NCBI GenBank assembly: GCA_025890175.1
Contig: JANPYM010000001.1
Span: 1,457,476-1,521,475 of the forward strand
DNA: 64,000 bases
Direction: 5' to 3'
Source: Ciborinia camelliae
Taxonomy: Eukaryota > Ascomycota > Leotiomycetes > Helotiales > Sclerotiniaceae
Part shown: one piece after another, positions 38,635-49,441 of the stretch
How the letters are laid out: the number at the start of each line of letters is the position of its first letter
Numbering within the stretch: the first letter of the stretch is position 1
Notes under the pieces: generated by a model
The model's input: the letters and a program-made list of their open reading frames with translations, nothing else
The model's database searches: none
Told to the model about the DNA's origin: nothing
Position numbers and translations under genes: made by a program

Positions 38635-39881
38635 TTAATCAACCACCTTTCCATAGAATGGAGCTCCCATGGCGCTAAGTAAAAGTCTAGCATGACGATC
38701 TGATGTTGCGGTTGTCTTAACTGTGACGTGAAATCCGGGGATCAATCTGGGTGGATACATCTGGGGAATTGTATTAGTTTTTGAAATAAGAACCAAATTA
38801 AGGAGATGCAAATAATAAACATGATTCTTACATCATAGTTGACCTGAACTTCAGGGAATAAAATAGTTCCTTCTCTATTGAAACCAAATGATAAATTTCC
38901 ACTGCTGTCTCCAGTTGAAGCTATTTCAATTAGCCATTTTCCATCCATAACATCTCTCAAAGTAACTTACCCTTTATACCTTGCCAATCCTTGATCTTTG
39001 GAAATACCACGTTGATACATTTATCAAGAAACTCCAATGCATCATTATTCCTCATAGTACAAGTTAAAGAAACTGCCATCCCTTTTCGAATACCAAATTG
39101 TGCGACATTATGTTTTGCCTTATGAACTTCCGCCCTCACACCCGTAATTGATTGTAGCAAAATACCAGCAACATGCAGATATGAGGAATCTCCAAGGGCT
39201 CCCTTAATAAATGAATGTACTGTGACTTCTTCGATTTTAGGAATGTTGCGCCAAGTGATGTCTTGTTCAATGAGACGCAAGACATCTCCACCACGAGGAC
39301 CTCTCTTTGGTCTACCTTTATGATATGGTGAGGAATCGTCCCATGTTCGTAAACGATCGGCTTTAGGAACTGTGACGGTTCCAGGAGGTTTATGAACATA
39401 TGCCATGGTCATGATATCATGGGAGATGGTAGATTTGTAGGTTTGTTGGAGACGATTAGGACCGAATGGACCGGGGACGAATTCTCTAGATGAAGGATCG
39501 GATTTGGGTGGGGGTTGATGAGGATGGAGGGGTCCTCGATAGTATCTTGGTGATCGATATTGGTATCTATAAAAATATAAGTATTGCCCTATCTTTTCTC
39601 ATTTAGGTTCTGTCGCGGCCATACCGACTGGCAGGTAGTTCCCTCTTTCGCCCTTGTGCCGTCTTTAAAGGATCGAAACTATCGATTACTTCATTTGGCA
39701 CAGCTGTTGAAGTAAATGAAGAATGCGATTCAAGATCTTGGAAATCTTCTGGAACTTCTTTTCGGGCAACAGCCTCTCCAGATGCATATCTGCGACCATT
39801 CCTCCCTATTGATATTGGCGTTGATCTTATTTCCCTTCTCGATAATCGACATAATGTCGACGGTATTTCTCGTAACGCCAT
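38635..39881 (-). CDS. MRPL7: Mitochondrial ribosomal protein uL5m (MRPL7 type)
   Basis: Four exons on the minus strand: 39881-39625, 39566-38971, 38920-38832, 38760-38635; phases agree and give 355 aa. The N-terminus (MALREIPSTLCRLSRREIRS...) is an Arg/Ser-rich mitochondrial presequence. The L5 core includes VHSFIKGALGDSSYLHVAG, the QSITGVRAEVHKAKHNVAQF segment, FGIRKGMAVSLTCTMR, DSSGNLSFGFNREG and, in the last exon, PGFHVTVKTTATSDRHARLL. uL5 sits in the central protuberance of the large ribosomal subunit and contacts 5S-equivalent elements and the P-site tRNA region. The gene is divergent from the deubiquitinase gene, with 841 bp between starts. Confidence 0.95.
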
Positions 39882-40722
39882 GTTGTTGTGTATATCGGGG
39901 GCGTTTTGAATTAAATCTCCAAATGCCACTATCAAAAAATATCTCCAGATTGGCCTTATTTTCCGTATGAGGCAATCAATAATTTTGCTTAGCTAATTAG
40001 GTAGCTAACCATGGAAGGTACAGATAACAAGCAGGTACAGAGCCACACTTATCGAGCCACACTTCACCCACACACCCACACACCCACCCATCATTAACTC
40101 GTGTCAATCGATTGGTCAACGGAGCTCATCTAGGTAATTTGTGCACACGCTCATGCGGCAAGGATTCTTACTGGTACCCCAACTTGCTTTAATTAGAGCT
40201 GTTTAGAGAAAGTTTAATCCTACATCAGTGAGCAGCGAAGGAGGATCATCTTGATCATCTTCTTCCATAGGTGGAGATTGAGAGAGTCCGTTCTCATCCT
40301 CTCCATCCCCCCCCCATCCTCCATCCTCCATCCCCCATCCTCTGTCCTCTCTCTCCTCTCCATCCTCTCCACGAAGAAGAAGAAAAGAACAACAACAACC
40401 ACAACCACAACCACGACAATCTGCGGTTGCTCTTCAAACTTGCTATTCAAACTTGCTACTTGCTACTTGCTACACATACACAGACACATTCACGGATCTC
40501 AAGTCCTCCAAGATCACCGACCTCGAATCTATATGCGAAGCTCCAGAAAGGAGTCAATTTCCCATCCATTTGACAAACACTGAACCGTAACTCATTACAC
40601 AGAGTTCGAATCCCACCATCTCAACCTAAGGGTCCTAATTATCTCATCGTTCTCTCCACGACGATAATACTTATCTTCAATAATAATCCTTTCGGGACAA
40701 CTCTACGAACTTATTCTTCATC
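39882..40722. promoter_or_regulatory. Divergent promoter uL5m / deubiquitinase
   Basis: An 841-bp spacer between two start codons. It contains CCATCCTC-type pyrimidine repeats (about 40300-40370) and an AACAAC/ACCACA run (about 40386-40415). Frames reading through these repeats in all phases are repeat artefacts. Confidence 0.6.
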
Positions 40723-43402
40723 ATGAATGGCGTAGGGAGATTAGTTGGTAGGAAGGATAAAGATGGGAGTTCACATAAACGGGACAAATCAAGAGAAATC
40801 AAAGTTGGGGAAAAGTCCACGGCGAAAAAGGTAATGTACCCGCAAAGTTCATGTACAACTAAATTGTCTTTCTGGCATTTGGGGGCGATTTCAGTCTCTT
40901 GCACAGTTTCAACTTCCATGGCGCACTTCCATGATGCCATGATGCCAATGGCTTCACTACTACAAGTACTAATTCAATCTCTTCATATGTTATAGACCCG
41001 ATCCATGTCCGATGTTTTTACCTCTATATTTCGAGATTCCAATAGAAAAGCAAGCAAGTCGGAAAAGGAAGAACATGAAGAGAGGGAAAAGGTTGGCTTA
41101 CTTCGAAAATATTTGAGAAACTTCGCTGATAGAACAACAGGTTGCAAGCCTCAGGCGATTCTTCCAAAATGAAGGACGGAATGACGTGAATGATGAACAA
41201 ATTATATTTTGTTTGAATTCAAAATTTGCCAAAGGAGATGCAGAAAAAGCACGTCTCTTCTTGGTGGTAATCCAAGAATCGCTTTCTGGAATTGTCTACC
41301 CATTCGACCCACTTACAAACATGTTAGGGGCAGAGAATCCCACGGCTACTTGTTGGCTAGATTCATTTCTGTGTTCCTTGTTTTCAGTACCGACTCAATT
41401 CCAAGATCTACTTATCGTATCGTACGAAGATCCTTCTAAACAAAAACTAATTCAGTTAATCCGGTTATGGGTAAACCTTTTGAGGAAGGGTATTTTGATT
41501 GAAGTTTCCATTGTTGGTCATTCCCTATCTATGCTCAATTGACTTGCTAATTTCGAATAGACCGATCGTATTTTAGATAGTTTGCATGAATGTGGCTGGG
41601 ATGACTTGGATAGGACTAAACACCAAGATCCGACAGAAGCCCATATGAAGATTGGGGATATCCTCAACTGGCCTATGCTTAAATTGAGAGTTGATCTTCA
41701 ACATGGTGGTATTGAGAGTACACAGGATGATCACAAGACCTCACAAGAGCGAACTGTTCCGGTTTCGATTCCAACAAATTATTCAGGACTAGGTCGTGTG
41801 ACGCTCGAAGAATGCATAGAAGATTCTTTGAACTCTCATGTTCAGGTTTGTAGATGTATCGAACCGTCTCCACCAGAATCGACTCGAAATTATGACGAAA
41901 AGCCAATCCTAGAGCATGTCGAGATCACTGAAGCCGAATCGACCATTGCACCTCCAAGTCCTTTGGAGATAGTTACCCAGACACATTCCCAAAACCAACT
42001 CGTCAGGGAGATCACACATGAGCGAAAGTCATTATACCGCAGTATGAGTCGGATTTCCACTCGTTCTAAGGGTATCGGCAGAGAGGTCACCATACCAGCA
42101 TTGCAAGCATATACATTATTTCTTCGTCCGTACCCAAATCTTTACCATTTAAATTCAAATATTACCCAACCTAAGATTGTTCCCATACTAATTGATAACA
42201 TAGCTTGGTCTGCCACAGACCCCCCTCCTATAAGCAATCAAGAACTCGCTCATAGGTTTCATAAACATAAACCAATGATAGGATTTGATCTTAAAAGATA
42301 CGGTGTAGGATCGGACGGCATATCAACTGTGCGGATAAACACCCCAGTCGATATCCCATCGGAAATGCGAATACCATATTTTGTTGATGAAGGCGTAAGC
42401 CACGATGTACCAATTTCGGAGCGTTACAAATTAGTACTTCGATCGATGATCTGCCACAAGGGAGATACTATCCATTCCGGACACTATACCTCTGTATTTC
42501 GCTTGAATCTCGAAGCGGATGGTGATTGGGATTCTGAACGACCCAACGATAGTGGGGAACCGCCAGAATATGCCGAGGAGCGCTGGATGGTCCATGATGA
42601 TATTGCCGATAAAAGAGTGCAGCGCGCTGATATAAATGCAGCTCTGAATGACGACGAATATGGCATGCCAGTTACCTTGTGGTACGAACTTGTTCCTACT
42701 TATGAGGAATTTCGCTATGAAGAGTTGCATCGAAGAACTTCCATGGATAATATGACGCCTCCCTCGTACACAGAGGTTTCTTCCATTCCGAGTATAGATG
42801 TGCAGGTTCCCAATGCAAGCCTAGATTTAAATAATGGCCATTGCAATTATGAAGGATACCTTGCCTCACCCCCGAAGGATAATCCGACTTCGACCGTCAG
42901 ATTTTCATCTGAAATAGATCGACAGCGTGCAAGTCTCAATCTTCTCGATGAAGATAGACGAGGAAGCGTTGCCGTCACGGATGCCAGTAGTCTGAGCGCG
43001 GAAAAGTCGGATGGCGAATCAGCTCCTGTTAGTCCAGGCGAGGAATCAACTAGTAACAGATTGTCCCGAACATTTCGACGAAGCAAGACATCACTAAGTC
43101 GGCCAACAAGTACCTCGAACGAGAACCGCAACACTTTTGGATACTTCAAGGGCAAAGTATCATCCAAGACAAGTAAAGAGTCTCTACACAAGCCGGACAA
43201 GACCAAAGAATCAATACCTGCTATACCTACGATACCCGGATTAGATGGTTTTTCTGACTCTCACATCAACGGAGAATCTACAAAGACTATCGAGGCGAAT
43301 GGTAAAATGTCTCGCCAAGGAAGTAAGAAGGGTAAAAGGCGAGCTCAAAGCAAAGGAGCTACAGAAATGGAAGCCAAAGATAGGGTTTGTAATATTATGT
43401 AA
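40723..43402 (+). CDS. Ubiquitin carboxyl-terminal hydrolase (USP, peptidase C19)
   Basis: Four exons: 40723-40830, 40996-41091, 41141-41512, 41561-43402; 805 aa with consistent phases. Introns 2 and 3 use GTTGG donors instead of GTRNGT; the joins are supported by the continuous USP fold across them. The Cys box is ENPTATCWLDSFLCSLF (Cys at about residue 139). The His box is GDTIHSGHYTSVFR (His at about residue 500), followed by ERWMVHDDIADKRV and a VTLWYELV strand. Between them is a Ser-rich insertion. The last 200 residues are disordered and basic (RRSKTSLSRPTSTSN). The family removes ubiquitin from conjugates. The Cys-box Tyr/Asn of classical USPs (CYMNS) is CWLDS here, a divergent but complete active site. 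Confidence 0.9.
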
Positions 43403-44130
43403 GAAGGGTCGGGATAATGGTCTGGTTGGGATTTGACTTGTGTATAAATTACGGGAGGCGACTTACATTGCGGTAATTGCTATGCATTGGCAATGGCTTT
43501 TTAAAAGTGCATATAGGTATCGTGAAGGTCATGCTTATGAAATATGGATACCAGGGCATGGATGTTGGATTTGGCGTCATGGGGATTATGGCTGCAATTA
43601 GATACCACGAATACAATGGGATTGGGTAGGCTGCTATAGGATACGATAGTTCAAGAGAGCTGGATTATGGCCCATCACCCCTAGATTGAGAGGTGAGGGC
43701 ACATATTGTTTTCTTCTTTCTATCTATTTCCTTGCTTTGCTGGAACATCCCATATCCTTTTGGTTGGGAGAATTGGGTTGGTAATTGCTGGCCGGATGGG
43801 CAAAGGGGGGGGGAGTAAACTGTATGTATAACGAGTACCAGTTCATTGAATTCTCCTACATAGGAATTGAGGGCCAGGAACAAAGGAGAAAAGTAGAATT
43901 ATACACTGTATTTGTTAATTGCATATCATATGGCGTTTCAATTGAGTGATTAAATTTAAAATGAGATAAGTTGAGTTGAGATGTCCTAATTTAGCTCCCA
44001 CAACAGTTAACATCTCTCTCTCTCTCTCGGGGTATTTTATAAACTTGAGATTGAGACCATCAGGAATCAATAATGTTTAAAATCTTTGCAACTTCAACTT
44101 GACTAAATCCAAATCGTGCGTGAGAGACAG

Positions 44131-46246
44131 ATTTGTTGCACATCGCAAAAAAGAGATATTAATAGGTGGTTTTCTTTTTTTTCGAATTTTAAACTTTGAA
44201 TATGGTCTTGGAATCATTACCGATCGCTCTTTTTATGCTTTGACCAGCCGTTGGGCCATGCGTGCAGATCTTTTATTCTTTTTGCAACGGTTGAAGTGAA
44301 GCGTTCCGTTTCACAAGCCGTTAATCATGCGCTGAGACCCGAGCCCTGAGGGGGTTTTTCTGTAGCTCTGCTCCTCTAGGCTGTAGGTTATGTCCTGCCA
44401 ATGGAGATTTTGTTGCATATCGTTTAAAAATAGATTTTTAGAGTGGATAGAAATGATTGATTGGTATTTTGTTTATCATTATGGATGCTATTGGTGATTT
44501 AGTGTTGGGTTGAAACAGGGGAATGGGGATTATGATGTGATTGTGATTATGATTGACGAACGGGGTGGACCAGATAGGATGAAGATAGCTAAAAACTTCA
44601 CTGACTGTCAATCAATTTTCACATCTACTAAAATGCCGCCAGGGGAAAGTTAGTAGAGGTGTGGCGCTCGGTTATTCTCCCTTTCAACTTTCGCTAATCT
44701 TTGTTAGCGAAACATGGTGCGTGGTGGTTGGGTAGGCGTTGTGGGGTTGGGGAACTTGCCGTTGAATCCGTCTACTACATATATAGTTTAAGACACATTG
44801 ACCTTCTAGCACGTCATATTCCAACGGGGTTTAACAACGGGTCTTAATGGTTCTTCAAACTATAAATCAGTCATCGTGCTAAATAATTCTCCGGAGATGT
44901 GCAACAAAACGGGGATTGTGGGGGTTCTCGTCATTTAGTGTGGAAAGGACGATCCCGATGCTTTGAGAGGGGGAAGCCGTCCTGACCACTCATTACCGCT
45001 TCATACATTACACATGTGAAGATCTTAAAATATTATCCGGAGATATGCAACAAAATGGGGGATTATATAGGATCTCGTGATTTAGTGTAGAAGAAAACAA
45101 GGAAGGTTTGGGGGAGAAGCGGGGAGTTGTTTCGTCTCATCTCAATGCGGATTTATACACGTCAACGAGATGGGCTTGTGCATCGGTACTGGTTGCTTTC
45201 GATTCACGGGCACTGGAAGGATTGAAAAGGATAAAGTTGGTTTACAAGTTATTGTATGGAGTTTGGGCCGTCATCTTGAATTCTGATCACGATTTTATTG
45301 CATATGGGATGAGATACCACGAGTGCTTCAGGTAGCTTTCTTGTGGTATTCACATGAAAATGTTGATCGACAACATGCACAGGGACAGAGGAGATGGGAA
45401 GACGCACGTTGATGGAAGTCAAATGAAGATCCAATATCTGAAACCAGATCATCATGCAACTCGGTGACAAAGCGAGGCAAAAACAGGAAGATTTACCAAA
45501 CGTGTGTTTTTAAATTCATGTTTTGACTCGGGAAGTAGCAAGGGTTGGGAGTAAATTAAGGGTTGATATTGAAACAAATCAGTGGAAGCTTGGGGTATCT
45601 TTACATGATGAACGAATCTCTAAAAAGTTAGATGACTCTACTAATTCGTTGGATTCCTCCAATAATATGTCGGAAAAGAACTAAATGTGTTTGTTGCACA
45701 TCTCTAGTTCATGCAGTGTGATGTCATAGCATATATTATATCAGATCACACCGATGGCTATAGAAAGTTCTCTTTGACTTTGTGAACTAGTCGAGAGAGA
45801 AAGGGGGGTTATCGAATCGTTCAAAGGTAGTGGTAGTTTAAATATATTTGTTGCATATCTCTAGTATATGTACTGGGATGTCACCGTATAATTTCATATC
45901 ACACAATTGGCCATCAAAAGTTTTGACTTTCTTTTTGAAACCTAATCGAGAGAGAATAGGGGTGATCGAATAGGTTAAGTTGATAGGTGGTGGTAGTTTT
46001 GGTTGCTTTAGTTCAAGGAAAAGAATAGACGGAGGATTAAAAGATAGCGGAAGATAGAATATCACATCTGATTAATGTTCTAGAATGTGATTCAACGTAT
46101 TTGTTGCATATCTGGTTATATTGTGGCTTACACTAGTATTCTAGATCATCTTGGGGTGTCAATATTTATTCATTTTGAGAGCAATAATGAAGAGATCACA
46201 TCTGAGTAATGCTCTAGAATGTGATTCAACGTATTTATTGCATATC
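44131..46246. repeat. Dispersed motif array 2 (TTTTGTTGCAYRTC)
   Basis: Plus-strand copies begin at 44131, 44408, 45689, 45846, 46099 and 46233. Reverse copies lie at 44896-44909 and 45042-45055. In motif orientation both reverse copies read CCCC(G/A)TTTTGTTGCA, then (C/T)ATCTCCGG, then A(G/T)AAT. The extended TCCGGA block recalls the flank of several array-1 copies. The last four copies lie inside recognisable tandem duplications. Confidence 0.85.
45689..46002 (+). repeat. Tandem duplication, 157-bp period
   Basis: Unit 1 (45689-45845) and unit 2 (45846-46002) both start with the motif plus TCTAGT. They share ATGTCA, ATATCA-CACA, TTTGACTTT, TCGAGAGAGAA, GGGGTTATCGAAT/GGGGTGATCGAAT and GGTGGTAGTTT in the same order. 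Confidence 0.8.
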
Positions 46247-46328
46247 TGATTGTATTGTGGCTTACACTAATATTTTTGATCATCTTGGGGTGTCAATCTC
46301 TATTCATTTTGAGTATTAATAGAGGCAT
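46061..46328 (+). repeat. Tandem duplication, 134-bp period
   Basis: ATCACATCTGATTAATG at 46061 recurs as ATCACATCTGAGTAATG at 46195. The following ATGTGATTCAACGTATTT, motif core, TTGTGGCTTACACTA and GATCATCTTGGGGTGTCAA blocks are nearly identical, so this duplication is younger than the rest of the array. Confidence 0.9.
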
Positions 46329-48115
46329 TTTGAGGGCAATAATAAAGAGCTAAAGTGGAAAAAACTGTATTTCTAGCTCAGAGCGCTTTTACAAACATCG
46401 ACAGCATACCAATTTGCAATCCGCTACATACCTCACTGTCTCACTTCAATTCGCACAGATTGTCTACATTTACTAGTATTGCTCGGGTTTGATTGATCGC
46501 ACGAATGGTCTTTCAAATAAAAAGATATCTTCCCTTGACCTCATTGTATTCTCAATGATCATTAATCTCAATTTTACAAGACTCAGTGTCCGCACTTGAT
46601 TCGATACGACTGGGCATATAAAGTGAAAGTACTTGAATCATGTTTGTATCTGTCTTTTTACATCACTTGGTATTTCCCGGGTGTCGCAAAACTACATTTT
46701 AGTTTATAGGATCTCATCAAGTGGAACTTGGTGGAATGAATCAGAGCTAATACGCTGGGTATTGTTTTAAACAACGAGAAAGTATTCCCTTCGTACGCTA
46801 CAGCCCGTATGGACTCAGGGTATAGTCACGTGATTGTACCGACCGTGTCTTTTGGCTCCAGTGCAAAGTCCGTTCAAGGTATTGTGTTGATTTATTATTA
46901 GAGGTACGATAGTGAGGCTATATAGACCCTATAGTCACACCTTCCACATTGTTCCCTAAGACCTTAGCGTGAGACAAGCACGTCTCATATTGCCTGCCGG
47001 TATTAGAACCTATGTAAGTAATACTTCTGTATTTAAGAGACATAAATTAGAAAATATTTAAGCATGTAGCTTTGGTTGCTTAATTCATATCTATTTCGAA
47101 AATATTCAACTTTTTGTGGTTACATATGGAAAGATACTAGCACTATCCCAAATCTTCGGGATAAACACCCCCTTTTATCAAGAGCCGAGAAATACTAACT
47201 TAAATATCCACACTGACTGATCCACAACATATATTGGGATAAAATTGTTAATGAGATTATAGAATTCCCATTATTCCCTAAGCCTTTCAAGCAGAATTTG
47301 AGAGGGTATTACATCATGTGGTATGACGTTTTAACATTCGCTCGATGTCTGAGGCTGCCTATGCAAAATCGAATAGTGCCCAGGTGGCTAGAGTTCAACA
47401 CCCATGATAGACAATGAGCCATGAGTGTAAGTCCGTGTTACAACTGTTTGTGAACTGGCATAGTGTTGGCAGGGTCCCGACATGTGGCGGTGAAGTTCTG
47501 GCGGCTTAACAATTTGGTGTCCATTTTCATGAGATGTCACGTTCATTTTGAACACCCAGATTTACTAAATTTATAGCCCCAAAATGATAAGTGTCATTTA
47601 ATATACAACGAGAAAATTCGAAGCTGAAAAAATCAATTTAGCATATCTCAGACTCATCCATAAATCCCGCCATATTTTTACTGAAATGGGTCTCCACCGG
47701 TGTATCATCAATCGCGCCATTATAAAAATGGCGCTTGTAGTAGCAGCAACATCTAGACTTCAACAGTCGCCGGCGCACGTAACTTGCTGGCCCAAAAATT
47801 TGCATTCCATCCTTCAATTCGCCGATCTGAAAAGCTCTGTCACTCCTTTGGTTAGCTCTGCATTTTCCATAGATAAAGCAGAAATACTTAGTGACTTACA
47901 TGCCAAAATCCGGGCCTCGATCTGTAGGCCGAATAATTCAAGCTGGACAAACCTTCAAACCAGTATCAAAGTCCTCTTTGTCCTCACTTTTCCAAGGTCC
48001 CGGCATGTTTCCTGGTCGACAGGGGTCCACTCACTCGAGCCCTCCACATAAGTTCAAAATCAAGCCGGTAATCATTCATTTCAAAGACAAATATCATATC
48101 CGTCGAGTTTTGCTC

Positions 48116-49223
48116 CTACAAAAGCCTTATATATTTGGCATCTATACTTCTTGAGGGATACTCGAAGACCTCGTCGGGTGGATGCAAGTTTGACTCTTGT
48201 ACTAAATACTGTTGTAGACCGTAATTAGCTTTTCGCAGTAGACGAAACCATATCATCACAACCTTCGCAATATTTTGTGCATCTGATGGCCAGTCGCACA
48301 GATCTAAACCTGCAAACAAATGTGCGAATGGCGTCATCTCATTTTCATCTGTACTATGAACATCAAAACCCCCTTCGAGAAGAAGAGAAGCCATGGAGAC
48401 AGCAGCATCAATATCATCCTTACTGGGAACAAAAATGCATGCAGACAAGACCTTCAGTAATATTTTATGCAATGCAAACGGATAGTCTGGAAATCCATCT
48501 TTCGATGCTAAAGACTTGTTGAATGCTTTGTCCTTTTTTGCCGTAATTTCTGCCAATTTATTTGTGTACGGCAGACTCATGTTCAATTGATATTCCATTA
48601 TGGGAGTCTTCTGCGGCGCATCGACAGAGACGACAAATGTATCTTGCTCCAACAGGTAGCTATATGCTTCAGGTGGACCATTATATATATCTAGTGGTGT
48701 CGGTCCGCGGCAATGATGATCCGGAGATTCTAAGCTCTCACGGCACTCCACGGTAACTGGGGATTCTGACATTGGATCGCATTCTCCGAGCTCTACGAGA
48801 ATTCGAATTGTGTCGAGTACCTCTTCAGCTGGGCGATGAATAAATTCTTGATATCGGAGAGGCAACAGGGATGGGCCAAGATACGCGTATTCCTGGATGC
48901 TGGGCGTAGGTCTGCCACTGTACGCAGCAGCAATATGTAAAGCAGTCCTAGGAACGAATCAGTTGGTAGGAAAAGTAATTGGTTTTAGCTCTAGGCTACC
49001 ATCCAATCTTTACATCCATGCTATTTATTGCCCCATGCAAAAGCAGCCATCGGCACAGCTCATGTCGCATGTTGGCAGCGGCAACGTATTATCGAGTTGT
49101 GAGCAGATCGTCTGTTTATTGAAACAATTATTCAACATACATGAAGTAAAGTCCAGCCATCTTCACTGACTTCGGAAACACTTCCTTTCTTTGCCTCAAT
49201 TCAAATTGTAGTAGAAAACCCAT
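48116..49223 (-). pseudogene. Decayed ankyrin-repeat gene
   Basis: Minus-strand pieces in family order. Near 49197-49141: SVSEVSEDGWTLLH ending at a GTATGT donor. Near 49085-48998: AAANMRHELCRWLLLHGA, reaching a GTAGCC donor. 48946-48116 is open and follows a CTAG acceptor: TALHIAAAYSG, then VLDTIRILVELGECDP and a long tail with LLLEGGFDVHSTDENEMTP. The second and third pieces splice in frame (TG|G). The first and second do not: the only acceptor (AACAG) leaves the ankyrin frame, and a TAA blocks the frame that would connect. An upstream ATG at 49223 opens FLLQFELRQRKEVFP in yet another frame. I conclude that the 5' half is broken while the 3' part is intact. No full-length function is expected. 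Confidence 0.6.
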
Positions 49224-49441
49224 AATCGACCGTATTTCCCTATTTCACCCTCATTCTATCATATCATCCCCGCCCATTTCATGTTTAACGCGTCGCTGGA
49301 GTTAACCCAAGAATCGCTCTTCCTCGCCACCAAAGAAATTGTAATCATCAAATCATAACTCAAGACCAAACTTCCACTTTTCTTCCAACATATCCAATGA
49401 AAATTGAAGGAGCAAATCAAAGCTATGTCATCACGGTAACT

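Larger units (their letters stand above)
43403..48115. other. 4.7-kb gene-free region with second motif array
   Basis: No supported gene. The centre (44.1-46.3 kb) is the second TTTTGTTGCAYRTC array. Frames at 47686-48154 on the plus strand (121 and 87 codons, overlapping in two phases) have no recognised domain and are left out. Confidence 0.6.

Noticed and set aside
40251..40583. Overlapping 100-110 codon frames upstream of the deubiquitinase
   Set aside because: They run through pyrimidine-rich and ACAACA repeats, with similar open length in two phases.
40605..40625. B-box-like GAGTTCGAATCCC
   Set aside because: The flanking five bases cannot form a T stem; no acceptor stem is found.
47686..48154. 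Two overlapping plus-strand frames of 121 and 87 codons
   Set aside because: No domain, competing phases and no clear promoter or splice context; possibly a decayed gene but unsupported.
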